A stretch of DNA of 64,000 nucleotides from an uncultured Flavobacteriales bacterium (lineage in GTDB: Bacteria > Bacteroidota > Bacteroidia > Flavobacteriales_D > Crocinitomicaceae). Positions within the stretch are counted from its first letter, which is position 1. Each line of letters starts with the position of its first letter. The notes under the pieces are model-generated. The model was given only the letters and a program-made list of their open reading frames with translations, had not been told where the DNA came from and did no database searches. The stretch is from positions 1 through 64,000 of the forward strand of contig CAJWRM010000003.1 of the NCBI GenBank assembly GCA_913046365.1. The letters run 5' to 3'. This document shows, piece by piece, positions 42,590 through 52,144 of the stretch. A program made the translations under genes and the position numbers.

Positions 42590-43916
42590 TTGCCCAATTT
42601 AATCTGTCGTTTTGTGAAAATTGCCAAGGCGCACCGTTGTTTTCAATATTGGTGAGCATACCCGTTAATTCATTTGGAATTTTTGATTCTTCCATTACTA
42701 GAAACCTTCTTAAATCTACAATAATTGATAAAGGATCAATATTGACTGGGCATTCATCAACACAAGCATTACAAGAAGTACATGCCCATAACTCTTCTTC
42801 TGTTATGTAGTCGCCAAGTAAAGATTTACCATCTTCAAACTCTTTTCCGTTTTTCCTTTTATTTTCGCCTACCTCCACCAGACGATCCCTTGTATCCATC
42901 ATTATTTTTCGTGGTGAAAGAAGTTTTCCTGTAATATTTGCTGGACATGAAGATGTGCATCGTCCACATTCTGTGCATGTATATGCGTCCATTAAATTTT
43001 TCCAGGTCAAATCTGTTACATCTTTTGCTCCAAATCTAGATGGTGGAGGAGCATTTGGATCAGGAGCTGCATAAGGATCTGCTGTCGGATCCATCATTAG
43101 CTTCACTTCGTTGGTAACGCTATCCATATTTGTGAACTTTCCTTTCTTTTCGAGATTGGAATAGTAGGTGTTGGGAAAGGCCAAAAGAATATGAAAATGC
43201 TTAGAGTAGGGGAGGTAGTTCAAGAAACCCAATACCATTAAAAGATGCCCCCACCAACCGATTCTTTCGGCTATATGTAAAGCGTGTGTGCTTAATCCGT
43301 CAAAAAATAGTGGTCCGATAAATGATGAAACGCTGAAACCAAAGCTACCAGAAGTTCCGTCGCTCACATGCGAGGCGCCTCTTTGAAATAAGACTTCATC
43401 TGTTCCATTCATTGTAAAAATACAGACCAATAGAATTAGCTCGAAAATTAGAATCAGGTTTGCATCTTTCGTTGGCCAACCAATCATTTCTTTCATATTA
43501 AGTCGTGGAAGCTTCAGCAAATTCCTTCTTGCAAGAAACGCAATTGTTGCAATAAACGCTAGGACCGATAATATTTCTATAAAGCTAATTGCAAAAGTGT
43601 AAAATCCACCTAGACTAGATCTGAATAAACGGTGCTCGTTAAGTATTCCGTCTGCAAAAATCTCTAACAATTCAACTTGAGTAATGACAAATGCCACATA
43701 TAAGCATAAATGTAATATTGCTGGAATGGGTCGTGAAAACATCTTTTTTTGACCAAAAGCAACGAGTATCATGGTTTTGAGTCTTTTCCCCTTTTGATCT
43801 TTTCGTTCAAGAGAAAGTCCAAGATTTATATTGTATCTTATTTTCCAAATATTATAGGAGAAAAAGGCCACCCCTAAGGATGCAATAATGGCAAAAAATA
43901 GAATACTTATATTCAT
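42579..43916 (-). CDS. Membrane-bound 4Fe-4S oxidoreductase (HdrC/HdrE-like)
   Basis: The N-terminal half holds about five transmembrane helices (~1-25, 60-85, 105-130, 150-172, 220-245) like the cytochrome b-type anchor of heterodisulfide reductases. The C-terminal half has two 4Fe-4S motifs, CTECGRCTSSCP (~309-320) and CTSCNACVDECP (~374-385). Electrons probably pass between menaquinone and the HdrB-like protein encoded downstream. The gene heads a four-gene operon and has a TATATTTG box upstream. The electron donor is not visible in the window. Confidence 0.88.
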   Translation of the reverse strand: MNISILFFAIIASLGVAFFSYNIWKIRYNINLGLSLERKDQKGKRLKTMILVAFGQKKMFSRPIPAILHLCLYVAFVITQVELLEIFADGILNEHRLFRSSLGGFYTFAISFIEILSVLAFIATIAFLARRNLLKLPRLNMKEMIGWPTKDANLILIFELILLVCIFTMNGTDEVLFQRGASHVSDGTSGSFGFSVSSFIGPLFFDGLSTHALHIAERIGWWGHLLMVLGFLNYLPYSKHFHILLAFPNTYYSNLEKKGKFTNMDSVTNEVKLMMDPTADPYAAPDPNAPPPSRFGAKDVTDLTWKNLMDAYTCTECGRCTSSCPANITGKLLSPRKIMMDTRDRLVEVGENKRKNGKEFEDGKSLLGDYITEEELWACTSCNACVDECPVNIDPLSIIVDLRRFLVMEESKIPNELTGMLTNIENNGAPWQFSQNDRLNWANEE

Positions 43917-43933
43917 TAATCTTTATATGTAGT

Positions 43934-43941
43934 CAAATATA
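43934..43941 (-). promoter_or_regulatory. -7 promoter box of the Fe-S/HdrB-like operon
   Basis: The minus strand reads TATATTTG, 17 nt before the ATG at 43916. It sits in a 181-bp gap that otherwise shows no gene or RNA, and it separates the operon from the mlaD-like gene upstream. Confidence 0.45.
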
Positions 43942-44097
43942 GCTAAACTTATTATATTATGCACGCATAGTATTGTTAAAAATCAATACAACATATTATT
44001 TATTAGTTTTTTGATTAAATATACGTATTGTTGTCTTGAACTGATGATTAGATATAAAGCGTTATCAGAAGGTCAGTTCTTAATTTATTAACCCATA

Positions 44098-45135
44098 TTA
44101 ATCTTGAATACTGTCCAAAACTTTTCTTAGCTTTCTTTCTTCTTTAGGACTCAATGTTGTTCCTTTCGTTTTTGAACCCAACAAAGAAAAGTGAATATAC
44201 CTTTCCGGATGAAGGGTTAGGTCTTCCACAAGGTCCTGAAGTTTTTTATTGGATTCTACAAGCTCCGTGTATAGTGATTCGTCATGTAGTAGCTTACTCA
44301 TGGTTCCAGTTCCATTCTCGACCTCTTCAAGAACGGCATTTATCTTTTGAATAGAGGTATTAGCATCTAGAATAATACCTTTGAAATCTGCAGAAACCAA
44401 ATCATCTGATATTTTCTTTGTATTTCCGATTATCTCAGTTACAGCAGAATTACTCTTTTTTAAATTAACCGTAATACTTTCCACATTCGACATGATGCGA
44501 GCGAATTGAAGTTTCTCTTCAGCAACAAATAGTTCAATTTCTTCCGCGGCATTACCTAGCTTGTCTATAGTCGTTTTTACACGGTTGAAACTGCCTTCAA
44601 TTTCAGAGGTCGCTGTTGAATCCCAAAAAGCAGAAAGGGAGTTGACCATGTTGTCAACTGAAATCATCATGCTTTGAAGCTTTTGGGTGATTGGATCCGC
44701 ATACTCTTTAACCTGATAAGCAATATCTAGACTAGATTTTATACCTGGAATCTCAGATCCTTTTTCGTATTCATTATTATTTGAAGGATTTGTCTTAAGA
44801 ATTAATCCTTTTGTAAAGAAGTCAGGAGAGCCAATTTCAACGGTACTTCCTTTGGTTATTTTGACCGTGCTATTCTGCACATTAAAAGTTATTTTTACTC
44901 TACGATTAGGTTCGTTCTCCGGAAAAATGTCAACATCTACTACCTTTCCAATGACAACACCATTGAGGATTACGTCACTTGAGACCATTAACTGATTGGA
45001 GTTCTCAAAATAAGAGTGATAAACATCATCACCCCCAAAAAAGCTATAGCCTTTAAGAAAATTAATACCAAACACTAAAATTAAAATAGCGAATATGGCT
45101 ACCAAACCTGCCTTTATTTCCTTTTGAAATTTCAA
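44098..45135 (-). CDS. MlaD/MCE-domain protein
   Basis: The 345-residue protein has one N-terminal transmembrane helix (~10-27, GLVAIFAILILVFGINFLKG) and an MCE domain (~35-120: VILNGVVIGKVVDVDI, GSTVEIGSPDFFTKGLIL). A long helical coiled region follows. MCE proteins shuttle lipids between the inner and outer membrane. No MlaE/F permease or ATPase gene is nearby; an orphan ABC ATPase lies at 49.9 kb but is not obviously linked. It follows the amidase gene by 3 bp, so the two form an envelope operon. Confidence 0.9.
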   Translation of the reverse strand: MKFQKEIKAGLVAIFAILILVFGINFLKGYSFFGGDDVYHSYFENSNQLMVSSDVILNGVVIGKVVDVDIFPENEPNRRVKITFNVQNSTVKITKGSTVEIGSPDFFTKGLILKTNPSNNNEYEKGSEIPGIKSSLDIAYQVKEYADPITQKLQSMMISVDNMVNSLSAFWDSTATSEIEGSFNRVKTTIDKLGNAAEEIELFVAEEKLQFARIMSNVESITVNLKKSNSAVTEIIGNTKKISDDLVSADFKGIILDANTSIQKINAVLEEVENGTGTMSKLLHDESLYTELVESNKKLQDLVEDLTLHPERYIHFSLLGSKTKGTTLSPKEERKLRKVLDSIQD

Positions 45136-45138
45136 ACC

Positions 45139-46314
45139 TTATTTTTCTACTAATTTAATGGCTTTTTCTATACCAATGCGTTCTCCGTCCAAGAAAGCGA
45201 CCACAAAAGCTCCTTTAAATCCTTTTTCTCGCATTTGAACCTTGTACTCTACGGCTAAATTTAGGTCTTTTCCAAATCCTTTGGTACAATATTTATATAA
45301 ACCGCCTTGCTTGTATTCATATGTGTTTTCCTCACCTTTGAGTCGATGAGAATCGCCGCTTATTTTCGCATTTAGGCTTAGAATTTGAACCCTGAATATA
45401 AGTCCTGTGTTGTTTTCTGAGGATTCAATTACTTTTTCTATAAATGTCGGGTTTTGAGGCGACTCGTTTGTTTTCTTTACCTCTTGAACAATTTCTTCAG
45501 GTCTTTCTTCACTAATATTCTGTGAATCCGTCGAGGATGAATCACCATTACCTTCAATAGATCTTTTATATTTTTCAAAGGCAACAAGCATCGCATTAGC
45601 CATTTTATTTTGACCAGCTTCTTTTCCAATAAAACCTTCTTCGCTTGGGTTTGTTAAAAACCCTGTCTCAATCAATACACTTGGCATTGTTGTTCTATAT
45701 AGAACCATAAATCCGGCTTGTTTGACTCCGCGGTCGCGTCGGCCGAGTTTTTTAAATTCTGCCTGCAGATACTGGGCAAACATAATGGCGTGATCTAGAA
45801 AAACAGATAATTGTAATCGTTTAGCGATAATAGCATCTGGCGATAAATCGAAGTTTTTGTATTGTGCACCGCCATCTTCTTCAAGCTCAATAATAGCGTT
45901 CTCTCTCGAGGCCACTTTTTGTTGAGATTCGGAACGGTGCAGTCCTAATACATAGGTCTCTGTACCATAAGCGGCAGGTGATGCAGCATTTGCATGAATA
46001 CAGATAAATAAATCAGCTTTTGCCCTGTTTGCAATATTGGCACGTTCTCCAAGTTCAACGAAAACATCGGTGTCACGGGTGTAAATTACTTTTAATTCAG
46101 GGTATTTTTTTTCAATGAGTGCACCTAGTTTTAGGGCCATCGAGAGGCATACATGTTTTTCCTTTGAAAATTTACCATGGCAACCGGGATCCTTACCCCC
46201 ATGTCCCGCATCAATTACGATCGTTTCAATAGAGTTTTGAGTGAGGTATGGATTACTTCCATTAAAAACGAGCAATACAAATAAAAAGGTTCGCAATACG
46301 TTACCCTTATACAT
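45139..46314 (-). CDS. N-acetylmuramoyl-L-alanine amidase (Amidase_3)
   Basis: I choose the ATG giving MYKGNVLRTFLFVLL because a signal peptide follows; the longest frame starts 12 codons earlier. The amidase domain has the zinc and catalytic residues in VIDAGHGGKDPG, SKEKHVCLSM, FICIHANAA and SVLIETGFLTNPSEE. The enzyme cleaves peptide stems from peptidoglycan in the periplasm. A Ser/Glu-rich linker and a C-terminal SPOR-like region (FRVQILSL, VQMREKGFKGAFVVAF) follow. It is divergent from lptD, with only ~30-60 bp between the starts, and cotranscribed with the MCE gene. Confidence 0.9.
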   Translation of the reverse strand: MYKGNVLRTFLFVLLVFNGSNPYLTQNSIETIVIDAGHGGKDPGCHGKFSKEKHVCLSMALKLGALIEKKYPELKVIYTRDTDVFVELGERANIANRAKADLFICIHANAASPAAYGTETYVLGLHRSESQQKVASRENAIIELEEDGGAQYKNFDLSPDAIIAKRLQLSVFLDHAIMFAQYLQAEFKKLGRRDRGVKQAGFMVLYRTTMPSVLIETGFLTNPSEEGFIGKEAGQNKMANAMLVAFEKYKRSIEGNGDSSSTDSQNISEERPEEIVQEVKKTNESPQNPTFIEKVIESSENNTGLIFRVQILSLNAKISGDSHRLKGEENTYEYKQGGLYKYCTKGFGKDLNLAVEYKVQMREKGFKGAFVVAFLDGERIGIEKAIKLVEK

Positions 46315-46326
46315 TGGTAAAATTGG

Positions 46327-46334
46327 TAATTTTG
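46327..46334 (+). promoter_or_regulatory. Candidate -7 promoter box of lptD
   Basis: TAATTTTG matches TAnnTTTG. It lies 10 nt before the outermost TTG and 40 nt before the second TTG start candidate of lptD, within the divergent region. Confidence 0.35.
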
Positions 46335-46344
46335 TCCTATCCAT

Positions 46345-48906
46345 TTGCATATAAACAAATTTAGTGCACTCCTATTGAGCAAACTTCATTCCATACTATA
46401 TTTTATACCCCTTGCTTTGTTAATAATGCAACACGATAATACGGTTACTGCTCAGGTGACTCCTATGGACACTGTTATTGTGTATGAGTCTGATTTAGAC
46501 GATGTTATTACCTATAGTGCGAGAGATTCTATATATAGTGACTTAAAAAACAAGCTTGTCTTTTTATATGGAGATGCAAAGGTGGATATGGGTGCAGTTT
46601 CTTTGAAGGCCGGCTATATTGAGGTTGATCTTGACTTAAATGAGGTCACGGCAAAATATATTTTGGATTCAGCTGGAACTCCTATTGAGTATCCCGAATT
46701 TCAGGACGGTCAAGAAAAAATGCGTTGTGAAGAAATGCGCTACAATATGAATACGAAAAAAGGATTCATTAAGGAGCTTGCCTTGCAGCAGGATGAATTT
46801 TATTTCAAGATGGGAACGGCAAAACGCCAACCCACTGAAGAGATTCATTTGTTAAAAGGAAGACTAACTACCTGTGATCAAGATCAACCTCATTATCATT
46901 TTCAGCTTTCTAAAGGTGTAATTGTTCCAGAAAAACGGATTGCCACAGGTCCCATGAACTTATGGATCAATGGTATTCCTACTCCTTTTGGTTTGCCTTT
47001 TGCGCTTATTCCAAATCAAAAGGAACGCGCTCATGGAATTCTATTTCCTGAAATAGTTCCTGGATCTGTTTATGGTTTTGGTTTTCAAGACTTAGGGTAC
47101 TATATTCCGATAAACGACCGGCTTCAGACATCTGTTTATGCAAATTTATATAGCCGGGGAAGTTGGGGTTTGAGGAATGACTTGGATTATGCAAAAAGGT
47201 ATGCCTATACTGGTCGTTTGTCATTGGGCTTTCAGCAGTATCGAACTGGTTTTCCTGACAATGAGAGAAATAATAAGGCCACTATTATTTGGACCCATCG
47301 AAAAGCACGGAAATCTAATCCAAATTGGTCTTTTTCTTCCAACGTTAATTTTATTTCAGATAATCAGACAAAAAATAATTTAGATCCTATAAATCCGAGT
47401 TATTTTAACAATTCATTCAATTCTGATATCAACTTGAATAAAACCTTTCCAGGTAAACTTCTGAATATGGGATTAAAGATTTCATTGAGGCAAAATTCCT
47501 TGTCAGAATCAATATCACTGACTAGCCCAATCCTTACAGCTAATATGACGAGGATTTTTCCTTTCAAAAAGTTGATTAAACGTTCGAATAAAGAATGGAA
47601 AAAAATGGTTGAACGTATTGGTTTTGCCTATAATTTTGATGGCCAAAATAAATCCACATTTGCCGATTCTCTCATTAGTCAAGGTGATTTCAATCGCATT
47701 AGTGATCAGTTTATGTATGGCGCAAGGCAGTCGATGAGTATTCAAACTACAGGGGGGCTTTTTAAAAATGTATTGAAAATAACTCCAAGCGCAAATTATG
47801 CGACCAAGTTGAATTTTCAAAAAATAGAAAAGTCATACGATGCCATTAATAACGTAACTCAGGTCGATACAATATCAGCAGCTGATCTGGCACATGAGTT
47901 TAATTTGAACCTTAGTGCGACAACGGTGCTCTATTCCTACTACAATTTTGTCGGTAAAAAGCAAGCCAAGATGAGGCATATTATGACACCGAAATTGAGC
48001 TACCGGTATGTCCCTTTAATTAACCCCTTAGTGACGGGCAATTTTGGAGTTAACCAAAGTGAAATAAGCTATTCCTCATATGAACGCAGTTTATATTCTG
48101 TTGGAAATTCATCTGAATCGTCTTTTCTGTCTTTCGCTTTAAATAATACATTCGAACTCAAGCTAAAGTCAAATAAGGATACGGTGACAGGATTCAAAAA
48201 GATACGAATCATTGATCAACTTTCATTTGCTGGAAATTATGATTTTTTAAAGGATTCTATGAATCTGTCAAATATTACTATGAATATGCGAATTAGTCCC
48301 AAAAACTGGTTAAATGTTGTTACCAACGCTACTTTTAGTCCATATTCTTGGGATAGCACTGGTACTACGCAATCTGATTATGCTTTCAATAATAAACAAG
48401 GTTTAGGTCGATTTTTAACCGTTAACTTTTCAACTACACTTGTGCTAGCACCGAAAAAAGACCGAGAAAAAATTAAGCAAGAAACGGAACATCTTAATGA
48501 TCAATGGAATGCAGATTTCAATTATTTTGCCTTGCATCCGGAGCACATGGTATTTTTTGATATTCCGTGGAAAATGAATCTTTCCCACATCTACAGTATA
48601 AAAGCTAATCAAAATGTATCAGAAACAAATCCTGACCCGCTAATATTTGTCCAGTCTTTAAGCGTAAATGGAGACCTGAGTTTTACGAAAAGATGGAATT
48701 TATCAGGAAATTTAAATTTTAATATTGTTGACAAGATGCTATCCAATGCGAATTTTTCGCTAAACAGAAATATGCATTGCTGGGCATTGTCTATCTTTTG
48801 GACACCAGTTGGAGGTAATAAGAGCTTTCTGTTGAGTATTAGAAATACATCAGCCATTTTTAGCGATGCTAAAATTGAGTTCAGAAAACCCCCCGCATTT
48901 TTATAG
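46345..48906 (+). CDS. lptD: LPS-assembly outer-membrane protein LptD (OstA-like)
   Basis: This is a large outer-membrane barrel that inserts lipopolysaccharide. The 853 residues open with a signal-like hydrophobic stretch (LYFIPLALLIM), then an OstA/LptA-like domain (LVFLYGDAKVDMGAVSLKAG, EMRYNMNTKKGFI), the LptD segment TGPMNLWINGIPTPFGLPFA and a ~600-residue barrel of amphipathic strands. No ATG precedes the signal region: the first ATG (46426) would remove it, so translation must begin at TTG 46345 or TTG 46375. It is divergent from the amidase gene. Confidence 0.88.
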   Translation: MHINKFSALLLSKLHSILYFIPLALLIMQHDNTVTAQVTPMDTVIVYESDLDDVITYSARDSIYSDLKNKLVFLYGDAKVDMGAVSLKAGYIEVDLDLNEVTAKYILDSAGTPIEYPEFQDGQEKMRCEEMRYNMNTKKGFIKELALQQDEFYFKMGTAKRQPTEEIHLLKGRLTTCDQDQPHYHFQLSKGVIVPEKRIATGPMNLWINGIPTPFGLPFALIPNQKERAHGILFPEIVPGSVYGFGFQDLGYYIPINDRLQTSVYANLYSRGSWGLRNDLDYAKRYAYTGRLSLGFQQYRTGFPDNERNNKATIIWTHRKARKSNPNWSFSSNVNFISDNQTKNNLDPINPSYFNNSFNSDINLNKTFPGKLLNMGLKISLRQNSLSESISLTSPILTANMTRIFPFKKLIKRSNKEWKKMVERIGFAYNFDGQNKSTFADSLISQGDFNRISDQFMYGARQSMSIQTTGGLFKNVLKITPSANYATKLNFQKIEKSYDAINNVTQVDTISAADLAHEFNLNLSATTVLYSYYNFVGKKQAKMRHIMTPKLSYRYVPLINPLVTGNFGVNQSEISYSSYERSLYSVGNSSESSFLSFALNNTFELKLKSNKDTVTGFKKIRIIDQLSFAGNYDFLKDSMNLSNITMNMRISPKNWLNVVTNATFSPYSWDSTGTTQSDYAFNNKQGLGRFLTVNFSTTLVLAPKKDREKIKQETEHLNDQWNADFNYFALHPEHMVFFDIPWKMNLSHIYSIKANQNVSETNPDPLIFVQSLSVNGDLSFTKRWNLSGNLNFNIVDKMLSNANFSLNRNMHCWALSIFWTPVGGNKSFLLSIRNTSAIFSDAKIEFRKPPAFL

Positions 48907-48916
48907 GTAATGCTTT

Positions 48917-49837
48917 TTAATTGTATAAAAGAATCTTTGGTCCCAGAACCATACTCACCCGACTTATTCTTCTCTCGGGACTATTCTTTTTTGCCTGTGC
49001 TGCATCTATTTCGGGAGGAAGCATTTCACCTCTTCCATTAATCTCAACATCAATAATAAGCTCTACATTAGTTTTTTGAGCTTTGAATTGTTTCATTAGC
49101 TCATCTGAGACTGCTTGAGCGCGTTTTTCAGAGAGCAACTTATTTTTTTTCTTGCGCTCATTTTCGTTGCCCGTGCCCTGCTCGTCTGCATAACCATTAA
49201 TCACAATCATAAGTCTGTACACTGAGTCGTTAAAAATATTTGCGTTGTGGTCCAAGAGATAATCATCCCACATTACTTTATCTTCTTTCATGGAAGTAAC
49301 CAACTTGGAAACTTCTTTTCGTCCGGATTTGTTTAAATCCGCACTACCAGCATCGAAGCTAATATCTCCACCAATTTTTCGAACCTCTTTATTTGATTCA
49401 ATCATTTTTTTCAACGGTTCAATATAGTTCTGTAAAAGATTGTTAAGCTCCTCAGCAAGCTCAAGGCTTCTTTTGTGACCATTCATAGAATAAGGAGACG
49501 TCTCATTTAGCTCGGCAATGATAGCTTCAGTTCTTTCGTAAATTTTCACAAGTGCCAACTCGATATCTTCAACCCTTTCAGTAGTATCTATTTTAGCCAT
49601 TTCTGCTTTTTGCTGCTCAACAATTCTTTGGGCGGCATCGGCTTTTTCCATGGCTAGAAATAAGGCTTTCTCCCTTTCAGCTCTGTTTTTATTTGCGTTC
49701 GTTACTTCTTTCTCTCCAGTTTGACCTTTGTAAGTTGTCGTTTGAAACACTGGTTTACGTAGGCTATTATTTGTAGCACAGCTAGAAATTAAGAAAATTA
49801 TTGAAAAATAAAGGATTGATATATTTGAGACTTTCAT
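48917..49837 (-). CDS. OmpA-family lipoprotein with coiled-coil region
   Basis: I prefer the ATG of MKVSNISILYFS, three codons into the longest frame. A lipobox (FLISSCA) follows. Residues ~55-155 are charged helices, likely a coiled coil (REKALFLAMEKADAAQRIVE). The C-terminal ~140 residues are OmpA-like: FDAGSADLNKSGRKEVSKLV, MIVINGYADEQG, LLSEKRAQAVSDEL and SPERRISRVSMV, with the Asp and Arg that bind diaminopimelate. It would tether the outer membrane to peptidoglycan. It is a single-gene unit, convergent with lptD, 10 bp apart. Confidence 0.88.
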   Translation of the reverse strand: MKVSNISILYFSIIFLISSCATNNSLRKPVFQTTTYKGQTGEKEVTNANKNRAEREKALFLAMEKADAAQRIVEQQKAEMAKIDTTERVEDIELALVKIYERTEAIIAELNETSPYSMNGHKRSLELAEELNNLLQNYIEPLKKMIESNKEVRKIGGDISFDAGSADLNKSGRKEVSKLVTSMKEDKVMWDDYLLDHNANIFNDSVYRLMIVINGYADEQGTGNENERKKKNKLLSEKRAQAVSDELMKQFKAQKTNVELIIDVEINGRGEMLPPEIDAAQAKKNSPERRISRVSMVLGPKILLYN

Positions 49838-49934
49838 TTGAAACATTTTAAGATAAAAGTACCTAATAGTATTTATAAAAGTAAATCTGATGGTTATATT
49901 TTATTATATATTATTGTGAATCAGTTTTTTTCAT

Positions 49935-50864
49935 TTACTTTTTGTACTTGCGATGTATCGTTATGCTGATGTCTTTGTTTAAAGGTTCGGTGCTCGAAAG
50001 AATAATTGTTCCCATTTCAGCGTCAAAGAAGTAATTTAGGAATAGGGCACCTAAAAATACCGTGTAATCGTAATTTAAGCTTAGATTTCCTTTTGATGAT
50101 ATTTGGTATTCATCTGGCCTAAATCTTATTTTTTTTCCATCAATTTTGGTTTGATTAACAATACCTAACAACATTGCATTGCTTAGATGTCCAAGCTGAT
50201 AGTAAGCATTGAATGGTGTTTTTCTAGCACTCAGCTTTCCTTTATTTAAAAAGTAGATGGCATCTGATAGTCCGAGTACATCCTGCCCTTCGTGAGAAAC
50301 AAGTATGATCGTAAGGTTTTCCTTTTCTCTCAGCTTTAAAATATACTTGAAGAGCATGGCCCTCAGGTGAGCGTCTAAATTTGAGAAAGGTTCATCCAAG
50401 AGCAGCACCTCCGGTTTTAGGGCTATGGCTCTGGCAATAGACAATCGTTGTTGCTCTCCTCCTGATGTTTCATTGGCCTTTACATTTCGAATTGTATCTA
50501 GCTTAAGAAGTTTTATGAGTTGCTCCACTCGGCGTACCTTATCTTTTTCTGGAAGTGACATTGCTGCTTCTCGAATATTTTCTTCAACCGTATGGTAGGG
50601 GTCAAGATTGTAATCTTGAGATACTAGTTTAATTTCTTGGAACCCCGGGATCAGTAAATTTGAGGCATTGGGCAATGCTTCTCCGTTTAAATAAAGTGTT
50701 CCATCTTTTGGTGCTAATTGTCCTGAGATTATATTTAGCAAGGTAGATTTTCCTGCACCTGATTTCCCAACCAATCCAATAATTTGTCCTCGTTTTGCTG
50801 TAAAGCTAATGTTATTTAAAATTGGTCGGTCAAAGTCGACATATATGTTTTTTATTTCAAGCAT
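49935..50864 (-). CDS. ABC transporter ATP-binding protein (orphan ATPase)
   Basis: The 309-residue ATPase has Walker A GKSGAGKST (33-41), a Q-loop (KLVSQDYNLDP), signature ETSGGEQQRLSIARA (~133-147), Walker B EVLLLDEPFSNLDA and the switch His (ILVSHEGQDV). The C-terminal ~80 residues resemble a TOBE-like regulatory part of the PotA/FbpC type. No permease or binding protein gene is near; the partner is unknown. It is 5 bp downstream of a LETM1-related gene and is the last gene of the 55.2-49.9 kb operon. Confidence 0.9.
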   Translation of the reverse strand: MLEIKNIYVDFDRPILNNISFTAKRGQIIGLVGKSGAGKSTLLNIISGQLAPKDGTLYLNGEALPNASNLLIPGFQEIKLVSQDYNLDPYHTVEENIREAAMSLPEKDKVRRVEQLIKLLKLDTIRNVKANETSGGEQQRLSIARAIALKPEVLLLDEPFSNLDAHLRAMLFKYILKLREKENLTIILVSHEGQDVLGLSDAIYFLNKGKLSARKTPFNAYYQLGHLSNAMLLGIVNQTKIDGKKIRFRPDEYQISSKGNLSLNYDYTVFLGALFLNYFFDAEMGTIILSSTEPLNKDISITIHRKYKK

Positions 50865-50869
50865 ATCTA

Positions 50870-52144
50870 TTATTTTTCGTCCTTTTTTTCATCAATGGTA
50901 TTTTCTTTAAATGCTGAAGGAAGCAGGTCAGGAAAAAGCTTGATAACGATTGGGAGTAATATAGCGCCGCCTGGAAGTAAAAATATCGCCAAGGATGGCA
51001 TGGATTTTAGGATGTCATAAAATTGAGTTTTGAATTGATCTTTTTCTTCAGCGCTAAGGTCTCTGACAGTTGACTTTCCGATAAGATCCATGAGTTCTTT
51101 GCTTTCCTTTATTTCACTGAAAATTTTTTCTTTGTTTCTTCCAAGAATTAATAGCCACTTTTTTTGTATTGCCTTGAGTAATACGCCTGACGATTTCTCT
51201 TCGTTTAAAATAGCAAGAGCACCTTTATTCTTGAAGACAAAAGTTCTGCCCACTAGAAATGCTTCTTCTATTTCAAAATTATTAAGGTTTAGTGCTTTTC
51301 CGATTTTCTTCAAATTTCTTTCCTCACTCGGGTGAACGGTATGCGTTCCGCATGCAACGAAAACACAAAGCTCAAAAACTAGTTTATAATCTAGTTGCGA
51401 TCCCTCGAACAGAACTTCTTCTTCTAATTCATTTGGAACTGAAATCCAATTCGCTAATTTTTGTTTGAGGTCCTCTTTCAGGTGACTTGATGATAGCAAA
51501 TAACCAAGTAGTCTTTTTTCCTTTTCCTCAATTTTTCCATCGCTGTAGGCAGCCTTGGTCATGAAGTACAAAAGATTAAAAACAAAGGTGTCATAGTTCT
51601 TAACTGGATCAATTTCCTGATTCTTTAGAAAGTCTGAGAAAAGTAAAACATCGACAAACACAAGTCCATTTGTACTTTGGTTTAGCCAGTAATTTCCTTT
51701 GGTAATATTTGACTTTATTTTTACACGCTCACTAAGTATTTTCTCAATTTTGAGACTTGTTTCTTTGTCAGAATCAAAATCCCATAGTGATATCTTCTTT
51801 TGGAATGTATTATAGAAACCTTCTAATATATTCAGGAAGTTATTATAATCGGTGTGCTCCTTTGAATTGTTGCATTGGTATACGAAAAATAAATTTTCGA
51901 ATAAGAGCAGCTTTAGTTTTTCCTCTTTGGTTAGATGAGAAACAAATTTTTGACTCGTGTAAAGGTTTGATAAAGCTGAGCCATAAAGAATACCTGTCTT
52001 ATTAAAGATATAATGAATCATTTCTCCAAATGAATCAGACTTGAATTTGAATCCAATGGAAAGCACTCCTTTCTTGTGTAAATGAAAGAAGTAACGAATC
52101 CAATTTTTGGATCCCGTTGAAATTCTATTTTTATCTAATTGCAT
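50870..52144 (-). CDS. LETM1-related protein with TerB-like region
   Basis: The 424-residue protein has an N-terminal helical part, a TerB-like acidic helical segment (MTKAAYSDGKIEEKEKRLLGYL, residues ~195-216) and a C-terminal LETM1-like block (LSAEEKDQFKTQFYDILKSM). The block is followed by a hydrophobic stretch (LAIFLLPGGAILLPIVIKLF), the hallmark of LETM1 ribosome-binding-like domains. I recall this family from Bacteroidota as LETM1-related biofilm-associated protein. Mitochondrial LETM1 affects ion exchange and translation; the bacterial role is not known. It overlaps the barrel gene upstream by 14 bp. Confidence 0.8.
   Translation of the reverse strand: MQLDKNRISTGSKNWIRYFFHLHKKGVLSIGFKFKSDSFGEMIHYIFNKTGILYGSALSNLYTSQKFVSHLTKEEKLKLLLFENLFFVYQCNNSKEHTDYNNFLNILEGFYNTFQKKISLWDFDSDKETSLKIEKILSERVKIKSNITKGNYWLNQSTNGLVFVDVLLFSDFLKNQEIDPVKNYDTFVFNLLYFMTKAAYSDGKIEEKEKRLLGYLLSSSHLKEDLKQKLANWISVPNELEEEVLFEGSQLDYKLVFELCVFVACGTHTVHPSEERNLKKIGKALNLNNFEIEEAFLVGRTFVFKNKGALAILNEEKSSGVLLKAIQKKWLLILGRNKEKIFSEIKESKELMDLIGKSTVRDLSAEEKDQFKTQFYDILKSMPSLAIFLLPGGAILLPIVIKLFPDLLPSAFKENTIDEKKDEK

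Noticed and set aside
43917-44097. Regulatory RNA in the gap between the MCE gene and the Fe-S operon
   Set aside because: The gap is AT-rich with short inverted strings only. A promoter box near its end is the only signal I can support.
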